Shown here piece after piece: positions 1 through 12,200 of a stretch of 64,000 bases of DNA; positions within the stretch are counted from its first letter, which is position 1; each line of letters opens with the position of its first letter. The DNA is taken from the NCBI GenBank assembly GCA_946894095.1, contig OX335658.1, positions 13,569,001-13,633,000 of the forward strand, given 5' to 3'. The stretch comes from Incurvaria masculella (taxonomy: Eukaryota > Arthropoda > Insecta > Lepidoptera > Incurvariidae). The position numbers and the translations under genes are program-made. The notes beneath the pieces were generated by a model. It did no database searches and was not told where the DNA came from. It worked only from the letters and a program-made list of their open reading frames with translations.

Positions 1-204
1 ACCGGTGAAAGCCTGCTGCAAGTAGGCGTGGCGGCGCACCGATGCAGTCATCTTGCGGCCGCGGTAGCGCCGGTACTTTAGCAATATGTCCAGCACGTGG
101 TCAGCACCGTGTACTGGGTCCAGGCGCGTATATCCATAGAGGATCTCGTTGAAATCAATGACACGTCCGCGTTGACGCGAAGCAGCATTGATTAACTGCA
201 TCAC
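1..204 (-). CDS. Chsy: Chsy exon 5 (continues past left edge)
   Basis: 68 codons in phase 0 run to base 1 without a stop. The acceptor is a CAG at 207-205 after a pyrimidine-containing stretch. The peptide contains RQRGRVIDFNEILYGYTRLD, then HGADHVLDILLKYRRYRG and RKMTASVRRHAYLQQAF. It matches the CHSY1 stretch that opens the C-terminal N-acetylgalactosaminyltransferase (CHGN-type) domain, where human has a very similar 'RGR-IDF-E--YGYRR' block. No donor is seen before the edge, so the exon is cut by the window. Confidence 0.95.
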   Translation of the reverse strand, partial: MMQLINAASRQRGRVIDFNEILYGYTRLDPVHGADHVLDILLKYRRYRGRKMTASVRRHAYLQQAFTG

Positions 205-3200
205 CTGAAGATTACGGACAATATCGTATTTATTTATTTATTTATGAACAGGCATCTATTGGCTGATGTCTTTCTGCAATACAATTTTTTTTTTCTGTGT
301 ATTTTACGCCTGTCTTACTCGTGGGCAACTTCCAGAAAATACGAAGCATAAATATACAACGGTTAGGAAACTGATTCCTCTTAACTGTAATTGGAAAAAT
401 AGCCATTGATAATCATACCATTTCTCGGAGCTCACCTCTCGGATGACGTCATCCAGAGCTTCTTTGACGAGGGTCTCGATCCGTCGCTTCGGGTTGGAGT
501 GACGGAAGGAGTAGATGGACTTGCTGACAAAGTCCCAGGTGAGAATGTCGTCGATGTTCTCAGGCTTGTAGCGATTCAGACTCGGAGCCACTCCTGGAAG
601 CGAATGAGGAAGTGATTCAAATGAATGAAGTCAAAGTAATCAAAATATCATTTAATGTTCCACTGTCCAACATAACAATGCTAGCATCCGAAGCACATGT
701 AATGATTGTATCACATAAATGCATTCTTGTCGACGTAGCTACTCCTTGCAAAAGATGGAAAAAATTAAGAAAGACATACAATAGGAACAGATCTTCTTAG
801 GTATGATCACCCATTAGAGGATGTTTTCAGCACTGAAGTTTTAGTGGATGTTTGTGCCTGTAGACAGTTACTAAGACAGGAGATCTCTTCCACCAAAGGA
901 CCCTTGATGGCTTTTTCCACACCACCAGCTGCGCGTGCGCGGCGCAGCTCGCGGATCCGGTAGTTCTGAAAAATGTGTTGTACCGACCCAGCACAGCGGT
1001 GTCGCCCGCGCAGCAAGCGGTAGGACCGCGGCGGCAGCGATGTCGCGGTGCAGCTCCAGCGACTGCTCGCGCAGCTCGCGGATCAGGTAGTTCTGGAAAG
1101 GAGTGTTGTACCGACCCAGCACGGCGGTGTCGCCCAGGTAGCCGAGGGTGCCGCGCGGCGCGGGGAAGAGCGGCGCGGCATCGGCCACGCGGTAGGACGC
1201 GAGCTGCGCGGGCGGCACGCGCAGCTCGACCGCGGCGGCGGCGATGTCGCGGTGCAGCTCCAGCGACTGCTCGCGCAGCTCGCGGATCCGGTAGTTCTGG
1301 AAAGGATTTTTTAATCAATACCTTCTCGATTTACAGTTGTTTTCTCATGTTAGGAGTGGCATACGGTGTACGCTAGATAAGAGGTCTCGAAAACACTTAT
1401 TAGCATTCGAACTTACACGGAGGGTTCGATAACTATACCGGTCGGCCAGAGCCCCTAGTTCTAGTCGCACTTCTCGCCTAAATTGCCGTTTACGGAACTT
1501 GGAAGTTATGTAAAAATGTCAAACCCCATGCAATTTTTACAATTCATTCTGTGGTTTTACTTCTTCAACCTGTCAAAATTAAACTCGGACTAGGTACCAA
1601 ATCATCTAACTCAGACTTGCAAATGTTAGTCCGCCACCCACTGCGCACGCTCTTCAATTCTCCATACCAGTCGATCGGTTTGGCGTAAACGCCAATTTAG
1701 TTGACAAGGTGGACTAGGTGTCATGCCAGGCCATGCACATAAAAATAAAATAGAATAGTTTAAAAAAAAATGACAGTTCCGTGTTCGAAGAGAGACTAGA
1801 AAAAGCGGATCGGAGAGAGTTTTGTTTTTAGAAAATAATTTTGCCAAATAAAGTTCTGGTTCCCGATGATCTGGATTTTCACTGAGCTACGCCACCCCCG
1901 AGCACGCCAAGACGTGACATTGGTGGAGGCGCCGGGTAACAGTCATTCTTAATCAACTTATTTAAAGGACGGTAATCGACGCAAAATCGCCAGGTTCCGT
2001 CACCCTTCTTTACCAGAACTACCCCCGACGAATATGCACTCTTTGAGTGTCGAATTATATTATTACCTAACATTTCTTCTACCTGAGTATTTATAATATC
2101 CCTTTGCGCCATTGACACTCTATATGGTGGTCTGTGAATGGGTAGGGTATCTCCCGTATTTATTTTTACTTCATGGTGGGTTGTTTTCCCGATGTCTCCG
2201 TTGGAGTACGCAAACCTATCTCGATATTCATATAATAACTCATTTAATATAGTCTTCTGTGTTTTATTTAAATTCTGTCCTATTTCGTACGTAGTGTTAG
2301 GCTTCCTTGAGCTCGTGGTAAACACATACCCCACCGATGGTTTCGCATTAATGAAATAGTTTCTGGTTTTATTATCGATTGGGATATTCACTTCCTTCAA
2401 AGTACACTCACTAAAAGAAAATGTTTTATTTAGTCTGTGTAGGATTATCTCCTGTCCTGAGTAATCGACCATGGCCCCTGTTTCTTTGAGAAAGTCTACC
2501 CCTAAAATAAGTTCTGTTGGAAGGTCCTTTATCACAATCACTTCTAATATAAAGTTTAAATTCTGGATGAGCAAATTAATGGTAGTAAATCCAGCAATGT
2601 TCAATGAATTATTCGAAGCACTTTTTAATGTAAAGTTTTCTGGTATTTCAAACAAATGTCTCCCTTTAACCACTTCATAGTTTATGCAGCTTTTCACTGC
2701 TCCCGTGTCAACCAAACCCGCAATTTCCTTGCAAAAATCACATGAGTACATGGGTAAATAGAGTATCGTACCTTCCTTTATCACGGGCGACATTACACGT
2801 GTCTCAGTCCTTACTAGTACTGTCGCCCTTTCCCGTTTGGGTGTACTGGTGCACCGGAATGGTGACCGTACGTCCCAGGGGCGCCCGCATGGCCTTCGTT
2901 AGGACGTGTCCTGAAGTCGTAACGTCCCGGGACAGGCCTTTGACGTGACGACGCCGCCAGATGCCGGTCTGCTACGCTAGCTGCCTCTGGGTTCACAAAA
3001 CAATTGTCTGGGTACCACGGTTGAGGTGTTGCTACCATCTGTTGTTGCAAATTGTTCGAAGACGTATGGATAGGTAACTCGTATGTAACGTCCTCGGCAT
3101 TATTGTTTTCGTAGTATTGTATATCTTGAATTGCTGCTTTCAATTCAGAGATTTTAATAATGTTCCTTCCTATCAATTTATGGGCCGCATATGGTTGAAG

Positions 3201-6200
3201 CGCAGATATAACGTATTTACATATTTTCTCTTCGTCGTCAAGCTTTGCTTTTGTAGCGAAGTTCAACATTTTATAGGTGAAGGTAACTAAGCCTTCATCC
3301 CTTTGTTTCGTCGTGGTCAGTAGAAGAAAATAATCTATTTTCGATGGAAACTCCTCGGTCAGACTATTTTTTATTTCCTGGTACGTACGATCCTTAATAC
3401 CCGCATAAAAATAAGCTGCCGCTCCCTTTAGGTAGGCGGGGAGTGCTCCCTTTTTTATTTCCTCTGACCAAGCATATCTTGCAGCTATGTTTTCAAAGGA
3501 ATATAGAAACTCTTCCACATTGTCCTGGCCATCGCCCCCAAATTGAGACAAAACTCTCTCCGATCCGCTTTTTCTAGTCTCTCTTCGAACACGGAACTGT
3601 CATTTTTTTTTAAACTATTCTATTTTATTTTTATGTGCATGGCCTGGCATGACACCCTTCCCTATCTTTACAAATTAGTTTATGTTCCACCAAGTTTAGT
3701 TCTGAGGTCCCAAAATTCAAAAATATCCATTTGGTCTTAACCGTGACATATTTGGAATAATTCTGAATGCGAATAAATCTAGGCTAGTAATTATTTTGAA
3801 TCTGTTCCTGTTAGGAATATATTATAATTTTATTTGATTGCCTATTATTTTTACTGATTAAGTTTGTGTGTACGAGAAGGGTCTCAAGTATATAAGTTTG
3901 TAGAATTGTTGAATTATTTTAATTTCATGGTCTACTCAGAGCATTTTATTCTTGGAGTAAATAACGATGGGGTCGATGTGCGGTAACTTCCGGTTAGAAT
4001 TTGCAACGTACTAGGGTCTATTTTATCTAATTTCATCTGACTGAAATGTATAGATATATTGATTCGATTATGTTCATATTCATATTTAGTTTTCTCTGAA
4101 GAAAACATAGATAACTTCGGTAGCACACCCAGGTGTAGGCGAAAACCTTCGTATCCAATAATATTGCATTCCGAATGTTCGAAATGAAAGGTATCATCTC
4201 ATTTATTAAATATCTTTTTCACTCTTTGTATTACCTTTCTTTAGCATAATATTATCCTAATTTGGTTGTCATCCATGGATGATTTTTGTACTTAAAATAA
4301 TTATGTTTGTACCATAGCTATAATCATACATATTTTTTAATTATAACTCTAGTAATAACTCTAGATAACATAACATAAGTATGTTTTCCTTTGATTTCAT
4401 CCGTAACTTTAAATAATATTCTAGTGAAATAGACCAAATTTTATTTAATTCAATATTATTAATTGATTTATTTGTAATATTTTGGCTTATGTACCATCGT
4501 CCATACCTGATTAGGTTTATCATATTAGTTAAATAAATAGAATAATTTTACGTAAGTACATGTATTCTATTAAGTAGTATCATCTTAGTAAATAGACAAA
4601 GGACTCGTAAGACTTAGTCTAATATGTTGTTGTGTGATGCCATCGAGTTTGGAACGCGCTACCCTCCGATGCTGGGTGCTGAGCTTCAAAAGCACGCTGG
4701 TCCTCGGCGTTCGCTCGGTCGTCTTCGAGTCGGCGGCTGGGAGCGTCTTCAGGCTGGAGTCATGCACTCATCAACCAACCGGAAAAAAATCGGGACGAAG
4801 CAAACAGGACGAAGCAAATGTTTAAGGAGCCCGTATGGCTCTAGCTTTCTATCTCAGGCCTATAAAAGATTATGTTTAACTATGTAGAATAATTTATGTT
4901 GTGGGTTGTGAAGTTTAAAATAATTCATGTTACAAAGTGACGTATGACAACCTGTCAAACGTCTAGTCTGTCCGGCCAGCGGCCAGTCTCAGAAGACAGC
5001 ATACAATGATCCATAGAGTTTCAAGTCTTCTGTCACAGAGTTGATAGTAAGTAACGGCCACACAAGGCAATTACTTCATAGGTCTGTAAGGAGTCATAGA
5101 GTATAGAGTATATATTATAAATTGTTACTAGCTTCTTGCGAGCAGATCTAGTGATCGTTTTCTATAAATATAAATGTCTGTCTGCTCGACTGTCAGGTCA
5201 AGGATTCTGACTGAGATTTTGACGAGGTTTTACTCGGTCAAACTGTGTTCACAAATGAATATGGGACACAGGGCCCCACTCGGGCAGTTCTTGAAATTAG
5301 TTAGCAAATACTCCTCGAAGTTTTGGGACCTCAGAACTAAACTTGGTGGAACATAAACTAATTTGTAAAGATAGGGAAGGGTGTCATGCCAGGCCATGCA
5401 CATAAAAATAAAATAGAATAGTTTAAAAAAAAATGACAGTTCCGTGTTCGAAGAGAGACTAGAAAAAGCGGATCGGAGAGAGTTTTGTTTTTAGAAAATA
5501 ATTTTGCCAAATAAAGTTCTGGTTCCCGATGATCTGGATTTTCACTGAGCTACGCCACCCCCGAGCACGCCAAGACGTGACACTAGGGGCTCTAGTTCTA
5601 TTTAACACCACGTTCAAAAAAACGTTGACCAGAGCGGCGCCGGGTACCCCAGCTAGTAGGTTCACAATTCACAGGAGGGGCACGCAGCCACTTCCTCCGG
5701 ATGGGATATTTTAAGACACCGACAAGATTCCACGAGTAGCACTAAACCGATCCTGCTACTTCAAAGACCCTGAGTTTCTCGGTCTATTTTGACGTAAAGT
5801 AAACAATGCACGAAACTGGGGTAAACACAATGGCGAGCAATTTTAGAATCGACTCCAATTTGAGAGCTACCGAAGTGCCTTGTTGCATGTATCTTGTTAT
5901 ACATTGTCATGTTTGTAGGTACCTATGTAACTATCCTTAGCGGAGAGTAGGAAAGGCTTAATATTGAAAAGGCAACGATAAAAAGTGGAATCAAATAGGT
6001 ACCAACTCTACGAAATATGAATACTAAGGCAACTTTGCCTTTTTGGAGGTCTTGTCAAAAAATGTTTTTATCACACAATAGAAAAGCATTCGTGGTTTTC
6101 ACTCAATTTTGGCAAAAATCAATAATATAATGTTGCAACACTGAGTGATAATTAAAGCTGCTAACTTCACTTGGTTAAATTTCGTTCAGTTGACGTTTGA

Positions 6201-9200
6201 AGATAACTATGGGCGTGTCGTATTGCAGTTAACCTCACAAACTGAATGTTTTTATTTTTTTGCAGTGCAACGGAACGTAGATAAAGCGTTATATAAATGT
6301 ATGTAAGTATAATCTTAAACACTGTGTTAGTAGGAAGCATTAATTCGGCTGGAAGAAATCTCTTCGAGGGATAAGCCTGCCTTTGCGCCCGACTTATGTT
6401 GTTATTGCACTATCCTTTCTTTTGTAAATTGTTCTTTTTTTTGGCGTAATAAAGAACTTTCAATCAATCAATCAATCAATCATTAATTACTGGAGGAGCG
6501 ACTGTAGGAGAATTCAAAATTATGGGTATACAACCGGTGGCGGAAATAGTAGACGCAATACCCGCGAATGGTATGTTTTGCTGGTTCGGGTCCAGCCTTG
6601 CAGTATATTCGTAAAGTAGTGCTTTATGCTAGGCTCTTTCTACAATTAATATGTCCTTGCCTTACGGTCGATAATACATACATACAATCACATTCCTTGG
6701 AACTTGAGTATTTCTGAACGTTATGTATTGTATGAGCGGCTCGTAGCCTAGTGGCGTGGGGACTGGCCTAGCGTACCAGAGGCCCGGGTTCGATTCCGAC
6801 CTGCACCACTGTCTTTCTCTTTCCGAGTTTGATACGTGCATTTAGTCACGAATGCGGGCTGCTCCATGGTTCGGAATCCATGTAAAACTGTAGGTCCCCT
6901 TCCCCGACTAGGTGGTAGGGTTTAAGCCCGCTCGGGTTGGTACCATCGCATTGGATGAAAAGATGGTCGAAGCGGTAATGAAAAATTGTCCGTGTTTTCT
7001 ATCCAGTTCAATGTAGCCGTGCTCATAAAGGGAAGGTCCTGGCATGGCACATATTTCCTTCGGGAATGTGGTGTATTGGGCTAATATCATAACGGTAGTT
7101 GTGTGGTATTAGCCATCTATGTCAGGTCGCATAAAAAAAAATGTAGTTTATTGCCTTTTCTCGCAGGTATGACTTATATCTATTTTCCTTGTGGTCTAAA
7201 TTTAAAAGGCAAAGGGCACATACATTTTAAGCACTTTTAGGCAATCTTACCACAGTCAGTTCGATTGCCATGGTTGACCTAAATCCTTGCACGCAAAAGT
7301 CAGTATTTTTTTTGTGGAAAAAGTGAATTCAATATATGAAGAAAAAAACCAACAATAAACTACTACGTCAAAAGAAACACGAAGAAAGAAAGAGAAGGAG
7401 AAAGCATATTTACATATCCTATTGTTGAAGACGTATCAGAACTTTGACACACTGAAGACATCTAGAGTGTACGTACTTCCCGATTCTAATGCTGGTCGAA
7501 GAGGAGAAATTGTTTCAAAAATGTTTGTTCAAAACTTGTTTGTTTATTGCATAATTACAAGGCAAATTAAAATTGATCTACCCTTTGGTGACAAACCTAA
7601 CCACGAAAATATGTTCGTATGGAATCATTGGGATCAACTTTGCCATATTATAAGACCTGCTTCCGACGAATGTCACGACCGATACTTTTTCAGATTATTT
7701 TCAAAATCTGATAACAATGCTTCAAAATGTAGATGTCGCTGAAACTCAAATTTTACAGTTTACATTTACTATAGTTTTTACTTTTTTTATGCAACCTGAC
7801 ATGGATGGCTAATACCACAAAACAGCCGTTATGATATTAGCCCATTATACCACTTTTTCGAAGGAATAGGGTGCCAAGCGCGGACCTTCCCTTTATGAGC
7901 AAGGCTACATTGAACTGGATGGAAAACATGGACAATGTTTCATTGCCGCTGCGACCATCTTTTCATCCATTACCATGAGAGCAACACAGGCGGGCTTAAA
8001 CCCTACCACCTAGTAGGGGAAGGGGATCTACAATTGTCAACTTCAACTTAGAAAGAGAAAGAAAGTGGTGCATGAACGGGATGAGGATTTGAACACAGAC
8101 CTCTGGTATGCTAGGCAAGTCCTCGCGCCGCTCAACTTAAATATTGTCTCCTATTTCAGAGTGATTGTGGGCAAAGGCCTCCTCTAGCTCCTTCCAATGT
8201 TGTTTGCCGAAACATGCTCTCCAGTAAGGTCCAGCTGTTAATTTTATTTCATCCTCCCATATTTTGTGCTGCCTGCCTTTCATTCGTTTACTGTCCCTTG
8301 GTACCAGTTTGTGATATTTTTTCTCCATCTCTCATTTTTACTGCAGATCGTGTGTTCTGTCCATCGCCATTATTGTTGGTCTATTTTACTTAACGTGTTT
8401 GTTCTGGCAATGATGAATGGCATGTATCCTGTCGCATTTTCTTATACCAAGCATACTTCTTTCCATGGCTACTTCTCGTCTAAACTACCAAGTTCTTAGG
8501 ACCCGAGTTCGAACCTTAATTCTAAATCTCAATATCTTTTGTTCATATCGTAGGTAGGTTGTATGTAGCTAGTAGATGTGTACAGTATGCATAAACTGCT
8601 GGGGATTTAACTATACCTAGATTAAAAAAAAAACGAATCGCCCGAATGAAGGCGGCCGAGAACAAGCGGTAAAACACGTAACCCTCTTGGCTTCGCTGTA
8701 GACTACAAATACGGTATTTCGGGAACGAAGACATGTTCTTCGGAGGAAAATGGTAACTTTGTAAACAATAAAACCAATCTCAAACCGAATGAAATTCACA
8801 TTTTCCAAGGCGGCTTTCACAGTTCTCGCAGATCTTTTTGATGTTATTTTCAGCAGTACTTTATTACATACTTACGACTTTATGATTGGAGATTTTTCAA
8901 AGCCACTCGCCATGAGGTAGGTAATGTCTTCCTAACAGCCTGTACCCGTGGCGATGATCAATTGAGTTGAGGAAAACGATACACTGCATTTAATGTTGAG
9001 TAAAACTAAATATAGGTATGCAGATTTTTTCCGGGAACGCTAATCAGCCAGTCATTCAGTACATACCCATATCAACAGCATTATTGTACAGTTATTCATA
9101 CCCATATTACCAGAGATTTATTTTAAATTGTAATGTGTAGGCACACATAACATTTTACTCATTTAGGTAATGAGTAAAATGTTAGTGTTTCATTTCATTT

Positions 9201-12200
9201 GGTTTTTTCTCTTCCGTTGTATGTTTCAGTGGAAAGCGAAGTGGAAACAAGCTAAGTTTCTCTAAATATTGTTTGCATTGTATGTGTTTGTATATTTGTT
9301 TTTAGATAAATAAAATCAAACAGAGTTATAGTAGAGTATCCTACCACCTAGTAAATAAATAAGGGGACTTACAGTTATATGGGGAATTCGCACCATGAAC
9401 GACAAATCCGTTAGTCGGCTCTTACGACACGTTACGGGAAGAAATCCAGTGGGACCAATTGTATTCTTTATGAAAAGAAAAAACTGATTTATGTCAGGCA
9501 CGGTAGCTCAATGGCGCGACGACGACAACCCCTTTTGGAAGAAAACCCAACAAGATTAAGCAGCTCTGACAGCGGTCGGGTTTTGGATGGGTGACCGTTT
9601 GACAGTTGAGGCTGACCGTGGTTCGGATTATACAGGATATTAACGTAGATATGATCCAAACGTTAACCAGGTATTCCTAGGCATATTTGAAGCAAAAAAG
9701 ATAGATTACAAATCCACTTCACCTCGCGAAATCACGCTCAGCGAGGCACCATACCGGCGGATTTGCGGACAATTGCAGAGCTATTGTGAGTGTTTTAATC
9801 ATGTTTAAAAATTCCCAACTTGTAGGCTTAGGAAAAGGCACCCGCCGGCAGACAATTCTATACCCTGGCGGTGCAACAGAGAAATGAGTTTGAAAAACGT
9901 TGCGTTCACAAAACCCTAACGTCAACCACAAAAGAGTGCTCTGATTCTCTGCGGCGAAGGGTGCTCTGGATATACGTTAATGGGCAAGAAAAAGGTCTTA
10001 AAGTTCCATAGAGCAACGTCCATGATAGTACCTGTAGAACGGACTGAGCGACTCTACAAACCGTATGTGGCTCAGGGAATTCAGAGATCCTAGTCCCTGA
10101 GCGACTCTACAAACCGTATGTGGCTCAGGGACTTCAGAGATCCTAGTCCCTGAGCGACTCTACAAACCGTATGTGGCTCAGGGACTTCAGAGATCCTAGT
10201 CCCTGAGCGACTCTACAAACCGTATGTGGCTCAGGGACTTCAGAGATCCTAGTCCCTGAGCGACTCTGCAAACCGTATGTGGCTCAGGGACTTCAGAGAT
10301 CCTAGTCCCTGAGCGACTCTACAAACCGTATGTGGCTCAGGGACTTCAGAGATCCTAGTCCCTGAGCGACTCTACAAACCGCATGTGGCTCAGGAACTTC
10401 AGAGCTCCTATTCCCAGTTGTCACCTAAACTGGCGTCTAATTTTATTAACTTTAAAATGATACCTTCAAAAATGTATCGTTAGCTTTTATTATCTTAGGG
10501 CTATCGAAAAGGTTTATCCGGCTAATAGGGTAAAATGATCGGCCTAATAAGCGCAAAGTCCGATTTTTGTATTTGAAAACCTGGAACCCTACCCGCGAAA
10601 TACTTGCTGATTCGAGTTCAGATTTGTACTACTAAGATACAGCTTTATTCTTCACTTCCTTTTCGCCCTCGCTACTGTCAAATCGATTACTGATGTTTAT
10701 CTGTGATAACATATTTTAAATTGTTTTTATGACTACATTTGCAGTCAAAAAAATCATAACTAACTGCTTCCTAAGTGGCAGGCTAAAACGTTTTTGTTCT
10801 TTAGTTATTAACCACTTTTTTGCGATGCAGTTTCTCTAGGGAGCGAGTTCAACTTTACTCGTTAAAGGCACTTCTAACCACTACTGCTTTACACTTTCTA
10901 ACTTTTGACTTTCTAACTTGTTTTAAATTGGGAAGTAATTTTTGTAGAACAAAACATGGCCACGGAGGTTCGGCTATATTTGTAAAAGATTGTATTGAAT
11001 GTGTTGACAGAATTGATTTGATTAAAATGTCTAAAGAGTTTGATTGTGAAATAGCAGCGATTGAGTTGAGCGAATACAACACTGTTGTACTAAGTGTTTA
11101 CAGGTCGGATAATGGTTGCTACGATCACTTTAGACTTATTCTTGACAGGATACTTAAAAAAATTACAAAAGAGCATAAGAATATTGTTTTAGCTGCCGAT
11201 TTTAATATTAACATTTTAAGTAAGAACAAACGTAGCATAGAACTTCAGGAAACTGTCACCTAGTGGTTAATCAACCTACTAGAATCACCGACCACTCCAA
11301 AACTTGCATTGACAACATCATAACAAATTATAATGAATCACAGTATTCGAAAAAAGTTCTTAATAGTACTATATCTGATCATGAGGCCATATATTTCGAA
11401 TTTCTAACAAATATGAACAATAAAAATCCCACTCAAAATATAAATCGTACAATCCTAACTAAAACTGGTGTAAAACAATTTAAAAAAAGCCTAGAAATTA
11501 TATGTTGGGAATTTGTAAGTACAATGCAGGATATTGATACGTCTACAGGTATATTTATGAATAAACTACTAGAGGTTTTCAAAAGATCCTTTAAATGCAA
11601 AGTCCTAAAAAACAATCAAGGAAAACAAGATTGGATTACACCAGGTATAATAATATCTGCCTGTAAATTAAAAAACTTGCACCATGAACTTAAACTCAAT
11701 AACAGTTCAAAACTTAAGACATTTGTAAGTACTTATAAACGGATCTATAGAAAAGCTATAAACTGTGCCAAAAGGCTGGCCAATACTAAACAAATTCGTC
11801 AATCACACAATATAGTAAAAAGTATGTGGTATATAATTAAAAAAGAACAAAAACCGATTGGGAAAACAGCTAGAATAAATAAGATTCAAATTGGAGAAAA
11901 CTCCATAACTGACGATAAACAAATAGCACATCAATTTAATGACTTTTTCCTCAATGCTCCTATTGAACTCACAAAGGGCATAGATATCGATTTAAGCAAA
12001 GCTATTGATTACTTAAATACCAGTATACCATATAGTGACCAGTCTATAAACTTCCTACCACTAACTCAAGCTGAGTTAAGAGAATCTTTTAAGCGACTGA
12101 AGGACAAGAGCAGTCAAGATGTATTTGGGCTCTCCTCTAAAGTATTAAAGCATTGTGAAAAAGAGCTATCTGCACCAATTTTGGAATTATTTCATCGAGC

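Larger units (their letters stand above)
594..1115 (-). other. Chsy intron 3, with two relic copies of exon 3
   Basis: The donor reads GTCGGT, a weak but allowed form, and the acceptor is CTTCCAG at 600-594. The donor-proximal part (about 930-1115) is GC-rich and holds two shortened tandem copies of exon 3, described separately. The rest (600-900) is AT-rich with nothing recognised. Confidence 0.85.
1719..5582 (+). mobile_element. Ty3/gypsy-type LTR element with reversed internal gag-pol
   Basis: Two 201-bp direct LTRs (1719-1919 and 5382-5582, TGTCA...TGACA) read identically by eye and are bordered by a perfect 5-bp duplication CTAGG (1714-1718, 5583-5587). A primer-binding-like TGGTGGAGGCGCC follows the left LTR and a polypurine tract AAGATAGGGAAGGG precedes the right one, so the unit is oriented +. 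Its recognisable coding sequence is on the minus strand (3551-1879), preceded by an inverted copy of the PPT and the first 106 bp of the LTR. Integrase, RNase H and most of RT are missing, so it is non-autonomous. The matching LTRs imply recent insertion. Confidence 0.9.

Noticed and set aside
304..591. 95-codon minus frame taken as a complete small gene
   Set aside because: It is Chsy exon 4 plus intron 4 read-through; its start is an internal GTG codon.
827..1376. Overlapping frames of 69-163 codons on both strands around exon 3
   Set aside because: Produced by GC-rich tandem exon copies; only the 60-codon exon 3 frame fits the protein.
6728..6810. tRNA gene
   Set aside because: A and B boxes are present but no foldable acceptor stem or anticodon arm is evident, and the SINE body follows.
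7422..7742. 106-codon + frame
   Set aside because: No recognised domain, no conservation within the window, ordinary for AT-rich sequence.
10046..10415. CRISPR-like regular repeats
   Set aside because: Units are contiguous with no unique spacers, and the host is a eukaryote; it is a minisatellite.
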